Shown piece after piece: positions 7,825 through 15,394 of a stretch of DNA of 23,943 nt; the stretch's first letter is position 1; each line of letters starts with the position of its first letter. The DNA lies in contig CAZKXU010000050.1 in NCBI GenBank assembly GCA_964556665.1, forward strand, positions 1-23,943, written 5' to 3'. Made by a program: the position numbers and the translations under genes. The notes beneath the pieces are model-generated. The model worked only from the letters and a program-made list of their open reading frames with translations, was not told where the DNA came from and did no database searches. The DNA comes from CAZKXU01 sp964556665 (GTDB taxonomy: Bacteria; Bdellovibrionota_C; UBA2361; CAZKXU01).

Positions 7825-8088
7825 TTATACCCTTAAGCTCAAAATGTAGATGGAGATCGTGAGAAGGAGTAGGAGGACTATGATTCTTGAAAACTTAAGA
7901 AGCCGCACCGATTCGTAGTAGCGATCTGCCCATTCCTGATGAAGTACCCGACCTTTATCGGATTTCTCCGACTGAGTAGATTTTACCCGTGCTACAACCT
8001 TTAATCTCCAGGCTTCCGGACAGACTGTATAGCTGCCGATTTCACTGGCAGATATCAGATAGGTCCCAAATGAGGTTTTTCGAGCCAT
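7825..8088 (-). CDS. Cas4-like nuclease, N-terminal half with membrane segment (ends in TAA abutting the next ATG)
   Basis: 87 residues with ISASEIGSYTVCPEAWRLK, the N-terminal cysteine motif (C23) of Cas4/Dna2-like iron-sulfur nucleases, then G46-R-V-L-H50, the motif-I histidine of RecB-type nucleases. Residues 67-84 are strongly hydrophobic. A near-perfect ribosome site, AGGAGGG, lies seven bases before the ATG. The frame ends in TAA at 7825-7827, immediately followed in the same frame by the ATG of the second half. One base change would fuse them into a single 301-residue protein with two adjacent membrane helices inserted between motif I and motif II. Whether this is a split functional pair, a read-through or reinitiation case, or a decaying gene is open. 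Confidence 0.8.
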   Translation of the reverse strand: MARKTSFGTYLISASEIGSYTVCPEAWRLKVVARVKSTQSEKSDKGRVLHQEWADRYYESVRLLKFSRIIVLLLLLTISIYILSLRV

Positions 8089-8212
8089 ATAGATCCCTCC
8101 TGGATATGTTATGGCGGGAATATAGGAATAGTAGCTGTGGTGGTAAATATTTAAAAATTCAATAGCTTAGCGCTATTAGCTTGGCAGCCGCTGTAAAATG
8201 GTGATATGAACC

Positions 8213-8887
8213 CTAATCTAAAGTGGATACCCCACCACTGAGACGCATCTTAAGTTTAGTAAAGTCTCTTCGATCTATAGTTGCAGGCCACGTAGTAACT
8301 TGAATTACAAGAGGACGTAGTAACGCAACTCTCTCTTTGAGTGTAGGGTATCCATTTAATGGCTCACTATTAGAGCTATCTTGTAATATCAACAGAGCTT
8401 TAGCTGCAGCTTGAGCACTATATCCAGCGCGTGTTGTGATACTAAGTCCATACCGATCGGCCTCTAGCTCAAGCTCACGTCTGGTTCGGTGAGGTTGCTC
8501 TTCATGCAGGAACAAATTGTGCGCCATTTCATGAGCGACTATAAAAGCTAATTGTGCCTCATTCTCCAGTCTTTCAATCAAACTGCGCGAGATAAGAATA
8601 TAGTTTGGCCTAAATGAGATGGCTAATGGAGTGTCGGTATTTAGAATAATAATTTCAGGATCAATGGAGGAGGTAACGGTGGAGGCTGCCTTGCCAATAC
8701 GTTGAGCTAGAGTTTTTAGATAGGCTATTTCAAATTCACCAGAGAGTCTTCCATATTTTTTTACTAGTGCAAAACTGCGTGATATCCCATTCAGGGAATT
8801 GCCGCTCTTGGCAACCACGCAGCCAATTATAAACGGTAAGCAACAAATGAGTAATATTCTCGAAACATACATATATTGAAACCACAT
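8213..8887 (-). CDS. M48-family zinc metalloprotease, predicted lipoprotein
   Basis: 224 residues. A hydrophobic N-terminus (ILLICCLPFIIGC) ends in a lipobox with C23, suggesting a lipoprotein in the periplasm or outer membrane. The zinc site is H119-E-M-A-H123 with the distal glutamate E142 in ELEADRYG, as in BepA/LoiP/HtpX-type M48 peptidases. No TPR region is present, so it is of the short type. Such proteases take part in envelope protein quality control. It is divergent from the ComEC gene with only 14 bases between start codons, so their promoters must overlap the opposite reading frames. The start codon lacks a clear ribosome site, and an internal ATG five codons later is an alternative. 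Confidence 0.88.
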   Translation of the reverse strand: MWFQYMYVSRILLICCLPFIIGCVVAKSGNSLNGISRSFALVKKYGRLSGEFEIAYLKTLAQRIGKAASTVTSSIDPEIIILNTDTPLAISFRPNYILISRSLIERLENEAQLAFIVAHEMAHNLFLHEEQPHRTRRELELEADRYGLSITTRAGYSAQAAAKALLILQDSSNSEPLNGYPTLKERVALLRPLVIQVTTWPATIDRRDFTKLKMRLSGGVSTLD

Positions 8888-8901
8888 TCTGGAATGTCTT
8901 T

Positions 8902-10473
8902 ATGAGTCAATATAACTCACTGGAATTACAGCTAACAAGGAGAGAAAGCAGGACCAGATTAAAAACAAATAGGAGGGTGTGTGCTTGGACCAGAGGAAGA
9001 TTTCCGGCGCTTTTCTACATCCCCGGAATTGTACTGGGAGAGCTTCTAAGTCCTTATATTTCTAGTATGCAGCTTCTATTGTTGTTAGGGATGATACTCA
9101 TTCTCCAACTTAATTTAAGATTAGGCTTTATTGCGTGGGCGCTTTATCTGTCGACTACATTAGGTGCGTTAGCGATGAAGTTGGCTTACCCTATGCCATT
9201 ATTGGCAAATGCTCTCGAAGAAAACAGGTCATATCTCGCAAAGGTTGATCTTCCACCTCGAAGGCCAGCAGTAGGAGTAGTTAAACTTTCACTGCAGATC
9301 TTTTCCGTTCATAATGTAAATGGTGGTTGGGTCGACCTGCCAGTTCCGCTTAGATTTCTGTGTCGAGCGACTGACCTTCCTTGGAGAGCTGCCTCTAAAG
9401 TAAAGGAAGGAGATCAGATTGTAATTAAGGGTAAATTTCGTGGGTTGCGCTGGGATGCAAATCCATTTGCTTTTGATAATGGTATAATTCGTGATGGTTA
9501 TGTGGGCAGTTGCAATCTCAACTATGCCAGTGCCACAGGAATAAAGGATGAAGGTACATTTACGCGTTGGCGTGAGCATATTAAGAGCAGAGTACGGGAA
9601 ATTTTAGGTAACAATGAAGATAGTGGACTTTTCCTTTCAATGAGCATAGGAACGAGAGATCAGCTTAGCCGAAATACAGAGGAGGCATTTAAGCGCACTG
9701 GATTAGCTCATCTTTTAGTAGTCTCTGGCTATCAGGTGACGATTGTGTTTGCACTAATGCTAGCTATCTTCTGGCGAGTATTATTTCTTTGTAAGATTGC
9801 TCCGCACTTTATTTCAATTCCGAAATTATCAAGACTGCTTGGCTTAATCGCCGCAGTTCTATTTATGCTGCTTGTTGGGGTAGAGGGCTCAAGTTTACGA
9901 GCAGCCTTTGCAGTCCTATTTGTGGTGCTAGCGCAGATTTTCGAGCGGAGAGGGGGTATGTTGAATGGAATAATCGCAGCATTTATCTCGCTGAGTATAG
10001 TTTGGCCAGGCTCATTTCTTGATCCGGGAGTACAGCTCACTTTTGCTGCGCTGCTAGGGCTTGCCTTTGGTGTCAATGAGGGCTTTCAGGGTCAATTCGG
10101 CCAATACCTTAAAGGATGTTTATTTGCCTCATTCTTTACCTCAATTGTAGTTTTAATTTGGTTTGGTAATTTCTCGTTAATTGGATTTTTGCTAAATCCG
10201 ATTATTGCTCCAGCAGCCTCAGTAATTAGTGTTCAGGGAGGCTTTGCTGCGTTAATCGCATGCCTTGTAGGATTGGATCCGGAGGGTTATCTGATCAAGG
10301 GTGTAGCTACGCTACTTCTTTTTCTACGAGATTCAATACTGTGGCTTTCAGGATTTAATTGGATAGCATGGCACTTTGATGGTTTAGAACGCTGGTTGGC
10401 GGTATTCATGCTATGCTTAGCGGCGTTTGTAATTGTAAGAAATGAGCTTAAGGGAGTTAAATTCATGCGGTAG
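8902..10473 (+). CDS. ComEC/Rec2-family DNA-uptake channel protein, no metallo-beta-lactamase domain
   Basis: 523 residues. Two or three N-terminal membrane helices (30-95) are followed by a soluble beta-rich region (about 110-215, DUF4131/OB-like position). The ComEC competence domain begins with GLFLSMSIGTRDQLSRNTEEAFKRTGLAHLLVVSGYQV. The hallmark SGLHV is here S275-G-Y-Q-V279. Multiple membrane helices follow to the end. Full ComEC proteins are about 700-780 residues with a C-terminal metallo-beta-lactamase nuclease domain, which is absent. In Bacillus and Neisseria ComEC carries single-stranded DNA across the inner membrane. No other competence gene is in the window, so DNA-uptake function is inferred from family only. 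Confidence 0.9.
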   Translation: MSQYNSLELQLTRRESRTRLKTNRRVCAWTRGRFPALFYIPGIVLGELLSPYISSMQLLLLLGMILILQLNLRLGFIAWALYLSTTLGALAMKLAYPMPLLANALEENRSYLAKVDLPPRRPAVGVVKLSLQIFSVHNVNGGWVDLPVPLRFLCRATDLPWRAASKVKEGDQIVIKGKFRGLRWDANPFAFDNGIIRDGYVGSCNLNYASATGIKDEGTFTRWREHIKSRVREILGNNEDSGLFLSMSIGTRDQLSRNTEEAFKRTGLAHLLVVSGYQVTIVFALMLAIFWRVLFLCKIAPHFISIPKLSRLLGLIAAVLFMLLVGVEGSSLRAAFAVLFVVLAQIFERRGGMLNGIIAAFISLSIVWPGSFLDPGVQLTFAALLGLAFGVNEGFQGQFGQYLKGCLFASFFTSIVVLIWFGNFSLIGFLLNPIIAPAASVISVQGGFAALIACLVGLDPEGYLIKGVATLLLFLRDSILWLSGFNWIAWHFDGLERWLAVFMLCLAAFVIVRNELKGVKFMR

Positions 10474-10605
10474 AGGATGTACTTGATGAGAAATTACATT
10501 GTCAATGAGTAACATATTGAAACTATTACGGATATAATATAACAAAGAGCTGTTTTATACACAGTTTCATAAACCTAATTACCCCCAGAACTCGTCTAAA
10601 TATCT

Positions 10606-12774
10606 ATGAATTCATCTACCACAGATACGCCACTTTCAATCTCCGGGTATACGACTACTCACAACTGTATTGATATGGGGTACCCATTTATTCAATGCCT
10701 TGAATCGCTGCTTGGATTTTGTGAGGAGGTAGTAGTTGTTGACGCTGGTAGTAATGATGGAACGATTGAGGCGTTAAGAAAGCTCAGTGCCACTGATGCT
10801 AGAGTAAAGGTTTATGTCGAACCTGTTGATTTCTCCCATCCACGTTGGGCCATTCATATGGATGGATATCTAAAAGCCAAAGCTCGCTCCTATTGTACCT
10901 CCAAGTATTGCTGGCAGACAGATACTGATGAGTTTGTTGCGCAGGAAGATTATCCTAAGATTAGAATTCTGCCATCAATACTAGAAGGTTATCCTGAATA
11001 TCCAATTCTATTCCTGCCGATGGCCGAATTTTGGGGCTCATTCCAAAGAATACGTGCAGACTTTTTCACATGGAAGCAGCGATTTAGTATTAATGATAAA
11101 CGAATTACTCATGGTATACCAACTATACATAGGGTGCTAGATCAGGCAGGCAATGAGTATCCACGTCCCTTCGATTCCGACTCCTGCAACTATATTTGGG
11201 CTGATACACGTGAAGAGATTCGATCCTTAGTCCCTTCAAAGGTTGAACGCTGGGATATGAGTGCAGAGGAGTATGCTGCACACTTTAATCAATCCATAGA
11301 GGCGCTACCAACGGTACTGCATCTTTCCTGGTTAAATCTAGACCGAAAGATCCGTCACTACCGTAAATTTTGGCCGAAATTTCATGCTTCGATGTACAAT
11401 CTTGAGAAAGTTGATAGCCCAGAACGAAACGTAATGTTTAATAAAGCCTGGGCAGAAGTAACGGATGAGGATATAGAGAAAAAAGCTCAAGAGCTGGATG
11501 CGCTTGGACCACGCTCGTTTCATACTAAAATGAGTACGGATAAGAAAGGTTCAACCATGCCCTTTCTTCGCCCAATACCTGAAAAATTAGTTAAATGGGC
11601 AGAGAAATTCTTGGTTACACCTAAGACCACCAAGTTTACAGAGGTCGTTGTTGCTTCCGCTGCGGAGTCGGAGATGCCGAATCTTGATATTCCACTTTCC
11701 GAATTTATTAGATTGCATGAGCCATTAATCTCGGTAGTTATCCCTACATATAACAAAGGCAACTTTATTAAGGAGTCGGTGGGTAGCGCCCTAGCTCAGG
11801 GATACAAAAACATCGAGATCTTAATAGTGAACGATGGAAGCACAGATAATAGTGCGGAAGTTGCAAAAGAGATTATACAGTCCAATCCAAACTCTAGAAT
11901 ACGATTGCTTGAAAAGACCAATGGAGGGATCTCGGATACAAGAAACTTTGCACTAAAGCATGTTAAAGGCAGGCTTGTCGTTACGTTAGATGGGGATGAT
12001 GTAATGAAGCCAGGCTTTATAATTCGAGCGCTTCAAGAGATGCGCAGAGCGGATGTAAATTTGGTGACCTGCGAAGTGGAGCTGTTTGGTGATGAAACAG
12101 GTTCTTGGTCGCCAAATAATTTCGATCCGTATTACCTGAGATATGAAAACATGATTCCAACATTGGCAATCTGGGATCGAAATTTATATGATCAGACAAG
12201 CGGATATAATTTAGCCTTAGCTTTCAATGAGGATTGGGCTTTCTGGCTCTCGTGCAGTCGGCATGGTTTAAAGGTACATACGATCCGTGAGAAGCTGTTT
12301 CGGTATAGAGTTACTGCTGATGGCTTAGCACAAAATTATATAAAAGACTCTTGGCCATGGAGTGTCTCATTAATGATGACTTCGCATGAGGACCTCTATG
12401 TAGTAGACGAGGTGCTATGGGCACATGAGACCCTTAAGGGCATTCCTGATAAGTGGGTTGAGAAGATGCGGGCTACCGATAAGCTTCACCATAGTGAGTG
12501 GTTGCTAAAGCTCTGGCTGGGTATAGCAGCTGAGAAGTGCGGAGAGATCGATAAGGCACAGACTCTATACGGTCAGGCGATTCAATTGAGTGGTCAAACG
12601 AATTGGCAGCCGGCCTTTCGCTTGGCTGCTTTACTTAAATCTCTTGGAGTTCATAGGCAGGCGGCAGACCTCTTTCATTATGTGCGCGTTATAAGGCCAG
12701 ATATGAATCGCTTTGTAAAAGAGCCGATAGATTGGTATAGCGGGCAGGTGAAGGCAGGGACGTTAAGCACTTAG
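10606..12774 (+). CDS. Bifunctional glycosyltransferase: two GT2-type domains plus TPR-like tail
   Basis: 722 residues. The first GT-A-like domain (10-310) has VVVVDAGSNDGT (42-53) and the metal-binding D106-T-D-E. It resembles the short GT2 proteins that read a distance into glycan or LPS-core synthesis. The second domain (374-600) is a canonical GT2: ISVVIPTYNKG (375-385), VNDGSTDNS from 408, D462-G-D-D465 as the nucleotide-sugar/metal site, and E542-D543 at the acceptor-base position. Residues 640-720 contain TPR-like helices (CGEIDKAQTLYGQAIQL..). No membrane segments are seen, so it is probably cytoplasmic or peripherally membrane-bound. No polysaccharide cluster surrounds it, so the product (O-antigen, capsule, protein glycan) is undefined. 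Confidence 0.88.
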   Translation: MNSSTTDTPLSISGYTTTHNCIDMGYPFIQCLESLLGFCEEVVVVDAGSNDGTIEALRKLSATDARVKVYVEPVDFSHPRWAIHMDGYLKAKARSYCTSKYCWQTDTDEFVAQEDYPKIRILPSILEGYPEYPILFLPMAEFWGSFQRIRADFFTWKQRFSINDKRITHGIPTIHRVLDQAGNEYPRPFDSDSCNYIWADTREEIRSLVPSKVERWDMSAEEYAAHFNQSIEALPTVLHLSWLNLDRKIRHYRKFWPKFHASMYNLEKVDSPERNVMFNKAWAEVTDEDIEKKAQELDALGPRSFHTKMSTDKKGSTMPFLRPIPEKLVKWAEKFLVTPKTTKFTEVVVASAAESEMPNLDIPLSEFIRLHEPLISVVIPTYNKGNFIKESVGSALAQGYKNIEILIVNDGSTDNSAEVAKEIIQSNPNSRIRLLEKTNGGISDTRNFALKHVKGRLVVTLDGDDVMKPGFIIRALQEMRRADVNLVTCEVELFGDETGSWSPNNFDPYYLRYENMIPTLAIWDRNLYDQTSGYNLALAFNEDWAFWLSCSRHGLKVHTIREKLFRYRVTADGLAQNYIKDSWPWSVSLMMTSHEDLYVVDEVLWAHETLKGIPDKWVEKMRATDKLHHSEWLLKLWLGIAAEKCGEIDKAQTLYGQAIQLSGQTNWQPAFRLAALLKSLGVHRQAADLFHYVRVIRPDMNRFVKEPIDWYSGQVKAGTLST

Positions 12775-12806
12775 CAGAAAACTTATTTGGCGAAGCATTA
12801 ATCGAT

Positions 12807-13883
12807 CTAGCAGATGCAGAGCGAGCGCATCTCCTTTAGATTATCGATGACCTTTCCTACTCCACGTACTACACAACTAAGAGGGTCTTGAGCCCGATGG
12901 AATCTAATACCGGTTTCTCTTTGAAGCCTTTCACTCAGCCCTTTAAGCAGCGAGCCGCCACCGGCTAGGTGTACCCCACGTGCTATCACGTCCTGTGCGA
13001 TCTCCGGACTTACCTGCTCTAGGGCGGTTACGACCGAGGATATGATTGCGGAGATTGGTTCTGTTAAAGACTGTCTGATAGCTTCATCGCTAACCTCTAC
13101 CTGTTTTGGAAATCCCGTAGTGATGTCTCTTCCAAAAACAGTAGTTGTGCGTGTGCGTCCAAATGAGAGAGCAGAGCCGATAACTATTTTTATTCGTTCC
13201 GCTTCAAATACACCTACCTGTAACCCGTACTCAGATTTAAGACAGCGCTGGATTGCTTCATCCATTTCATCGCCAGCTACCCTGATAGAGTGAGAATATA
13301 GAGTAGAGTTCATAGTAATGATAGCTACTTCGGTAGTGCCGCCCCCTATATCGACGATCATATTTCCTACCGCTTTGTCCACTGGAAGGTCTGCTCCTAG
13401 AGCGGCAGCCATCGGTTCTTCAATAAGAAGAACTGAGCGTGCGCCGCTAAAGGTTGCAGCGTCAATAACAGCTTTTTTTTCGACCTGCGTTATTCCGGAG
13501 GGCACACCGATAACTATTCTTGGCTTTTGCAATGATATTCGAGCTCTAACTTTACTTAACATATATGAGATCATCAGAGCGGTCATCTCAAAATCAGCTA
13601 TAACCCCATCTTTCATAGGACGGATACACTTAATGCCTCGACCGGTCTTGCCGTACATCTCCTTAGCCGCTTGCCCAACTGCTACTGCTTTGCCACTCTC
13701 TTCGTCGAGCGCTACTACGGATGGCTCGTTTAGAATTATTCCACGATTTTTTATATAAATAAGGGTATTTGCGGTGCCTAAATCCATCGCCATGTCATTT
13801 TTTATGAGGGTGTCGAGCCATCTCCATGAGAGCGGCACGGTAAAAGGTCTTAGAAATTGAAGCGGTGCGCTAATTGAGCTCAT
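12807..13883 (-). CDS. mreB: Rod shape-determining actin-like protein MreB
   Basis: 358 residues with all actin-fold landmarks of MreB: phosphate-1 loop D34-L-G-T-A-N-T40, IILNEPSVVAL, IGVPSGITQVEKKAV, the conserved EEPMAAALGADLP, phosphate-2 IVDIGGGTTEVAII, and the adenosine motif HLAGGGSLLKGL. Its N-terminus carries about 20 additional residues with a hydrophobic, aromatic stretch (FLRPFTVPLSWRWLDTL) that may act as the membrane-binding amphipathic helix. The ATG overlaps the stop of the upstream GAF gene by four bases (ATGA), so the two are translationally coupled. MreC, MreD, RodA and PBP2, often adjacent, are not in the window. This could be the main MreB or a paralogue. Confidence 0.95.
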   Translation of the reverse strand: MSSISAPLQFLRPFTVPLSWRWLDTLIKNDMAMDLGTANTLIYIKNRGIILNEPSVVALDEESGKAVAVGQAAKEMYGKTGRGIKCIRPMKDGVIADFEMTALMISYMLSKVRARISLQKPRIVIGVPSGITQVEKKAVIDAATFSGARSVLLIEEPMAAALGADLPVDKAVGNMIVDIGGGTTEVAIITMNSTLYSHSIRVAGDEMDEAIQRCLKSEYGLQVGVFEAERIKIVIGSALSFGRTRTTTVFGRDITTGFPKQVEVSDEAIRQSLTEPISAIISSVVTALEQVSPEIAQDVIARGVHLAGGGSLLKGLSERLQRETGIRFHRAQDPLSCVVRGVGKVIDNLKEMRSLCIC

Positions 13884-14863
13884 AATGCAATCCTCTGCTG
13901 AGTTAAGGTTGAAATTTCGCAGCTCTCGGAGATTAATCGCATTAAGTCAAAACTACGACTGCGATTCTCCCTGAAGTTCTTTCTGATAAATTGAATCTGT
14001 AATTGCCCGCCTTCTATGCTTAGATGATTAGCCATTGCTCTTACTTTATTCTCGAAAGAAGCAGTCAACATGTTATCCATAACCACTATAATGTCACCAT
14101 TTGGGAGTCTGGTTACAGGTGAGTGCGGTGGTAGTGCCTGAGCAATCAGGCGAAATATCTGATCTGCCATTCTTAATGCCTTGCCTGTGCCTAGGCTGTG
14201 CTCTAACTCATGGAAATTTAATGGTCGTAAACGTAAAACTTCTACTGCATGCGGAGTCAGTGATTCTGCTAGGGCGTGCGCTTTCGATATAAAGCTTTGC
14301 CAGGAGTTATCCTGCTTAAAGCTGCTGTTGTTCAAGGCTGTCAATTTTAATAGATTTGAAACCTCAAAGGAAAGGTCATGTAGTAATTTCCCTTGTAGCT
14401 TAGAAAAGGCGAAAGACTTCTTGCTGTCGCATACAATGGCACCGGCTAAGCTCCCTTTGTAACTTTCAACTTCATCAAGGGCGATCGGCACTCCTATGAA
14501 ACTTTTTAGCCCCTGCTCGTCATTGTAAAACCCAAGGGTGCGGCTATCATGGTCAAATGGCGATACGTGGATAGTACGTTTGTGTTTTGCCACCCAGCCA
14601 ACTAGCCCCGATGAGATCTCAATACGACACCCTTTAAGTATGGCGTTTCCTAGAGAATGAAATCCTCCAAGTTCAAGATGATCAGCTACCTCTGCTCCTT
14701 TGCCAGTGGTTTTAAGTTCAATAAGGTTCTCCCTGTCAGTAAGGTAGGAACGGAAGAGCCGATGAGGAAGAAAGATCAGGCAGCTATGCGCATCAGTAAT
14801 ATTAGCCCCAAAGCGAGCCAGTCTGCATAAATCTGACTTTAGCTGGGTTAGAACATTATCCAA
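13880..14863 (-). CDS. GAF-domain protein with degenerate GGDEF-like C-terminus, coupled to mreB
   Basis: 327 residues. Residues 10-172 look like a GAF sensory domain (DAHSCLIFLPHR..GLVGWVAKHKRTIHV..KSFIGVPIALDEV..GAIVCDSK..FS). Residues 205-320 show the helix-strand order of a GGDEF domain, but the active site reads R-L-P-N-G-D257-I-I-V in place of R-x-G-G-D-E-F, so cyclic-di-GMP synthesis is not expected. The start is a TTG at 14861-14863, with AGAGG six bases upstream; I see no better ATG. It overlaps mreB by four bases, suggesting a regulator acting on, or expressed strictly with, the cytoskeletal protein. GAF call is moderately firm; the GGDEF relation is by pattern only. Confidence 0.75.
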   Translation of the reverse strand: MDNVLTQLKSDLCRLARFGANITDAHSCLIFLPHRLFRSYLTDRENLIELKTTGKGAEVADHLELGGFHSLGNAILKGCRIEISSGLVGWVAKHKRTIHVSPFDHDSRTLGFYNDEQGLKSFIGVPIALDEVESYKGSLAGAIVCDSKKSFAFSKLQGKLLHDLSFEVSNLLKLTALNNSSFKQDNSWQSFISKAHALAESLTPHAVEVLRLRPLNFHELEHSLGTGKALRMADQIFRLIAQALPPHSPVTRLPNGDIIVVMDNMLTASFENKVRAMANHLSIEGGQLQIQFIRKNFRENRSRSFDLMRLISESCEISTLTQQRIAL

Positions 14864-14939
14864 AACAAACCTCTTGGAGATGAAATTAGTTGCTTCTGAT
14901 ATGGTTTCGAAGCAGATAAACCTTATAGGAAAATAACAC

Positions 14940-14962
14940 TGGATTGGAGTTTCGACAATCCA
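14940..14962. promoter_or_regulatory. Perfect 7-base inverted repeat upstream of the GAF-mreB operon
   Basis: TGGATTG and CAATCCA are separated by nine bases, 77 bases upstream of the TTG start at 14863. On its upstream side lies a very AT-rich stretch containing a minus-strand TATAAT. It could be an operator or a leader-RNA hairpin for the operon. No regulator can be named. Confidence 0.35.
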
Positions 14963-15031
14963 AAATCTTTTGATTTAATTATACTATACTAAATGACAAA
15001 ATAATGCTTCGTTATTTTATCATTCATTATA

Positions 15032-15218
15032 ATCCTAAATCCGGCAGTTGCCGGATTTGTTCACCTAGAAAAAGCAGTTCTAACCCTTTTTTAGGCCGAA
15101 AAATGCCCGAAAACAGTTCGACAGCAGGCTCACCCTTCGGGTGAATTCGCAAACTTGATAAAGCTGTGTGTTTTCGGGCATTTTTCGCCTTTTCTTAGTT
15201 CGAACTGTTCCTTCTAGG
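15032..15218 (-). repeat. Inverted-repeat element R1 (155-base hairpin unit plus 32-base flank)
   Basis: The unit 15064-15218 is the reverse complement of 17272-17426 and differs from it at one position that I could find. Homology continues outward to about 15032 through a small palindrome, AAATCCGGCA and its complement two bases apart (15037-15058). The unit has imperfect terminal inverted repeats starting CCTAGAA. Inside these is a perfect 18-base stem, CGAAAAATGCCCGAAAAC (15097-15114) with its complement (15170-15187), and a nested TCACCC/GGGTGA hairpin. G+C-rich stem arms ending in ATTTTT look like a two-way intrinsic terminator. No coding potential. Confidence 0.9.
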
Positions 15219-15240
15219 ATAATATGTAGCATCGAATCAC

Positions 15241-15330
15241 CCCCTTTGGCGACCGACAGGGAGCCCCGCAGCTTCTGGACAGGTCGCCAAGGTGACTTTT
15301 TACTAAAAAGGAGTTCGCGGACAGCAACTA
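15241..15330 (-). repeat. About 90-base dispersed repeat, copy B, with 20-base 3'-end motif
   Basis: Read on the minus strand it starts TAGTTGCTGTCCGCGAACTC (15330-15311) and ends with CTGTCGGTCGCCAAAGGGG, matching copy A at 4021-4108 over its full length with scattered differences. It begins 64 bases beyond the stop codon of the 591-residue gene, in the sense direction of that gene, and lies just inside inverted repeat R1. Confidence 0.75.
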
Positions 15331-15394
15331 ATTAGTGATTGCTAAAAAGTGTAGGTAAAATTGTAAGGACAGTTAGCGGCCCAGTTTGCATAGT

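Noticed and set aside
7183..8088. CRISPR adaptation locus because of the Cas4-like protein
   Set aside because: No Cas1, Cas2 or effector gene and no regularly spaced direct repeats anywhere in the window. The membrane helices also argue for another role.
13042..13758. Long plus-strand frames opposite mreB
   Set aside because: Antisense shadows of a well-conserved gene; translation is low-complexity and has no family features.
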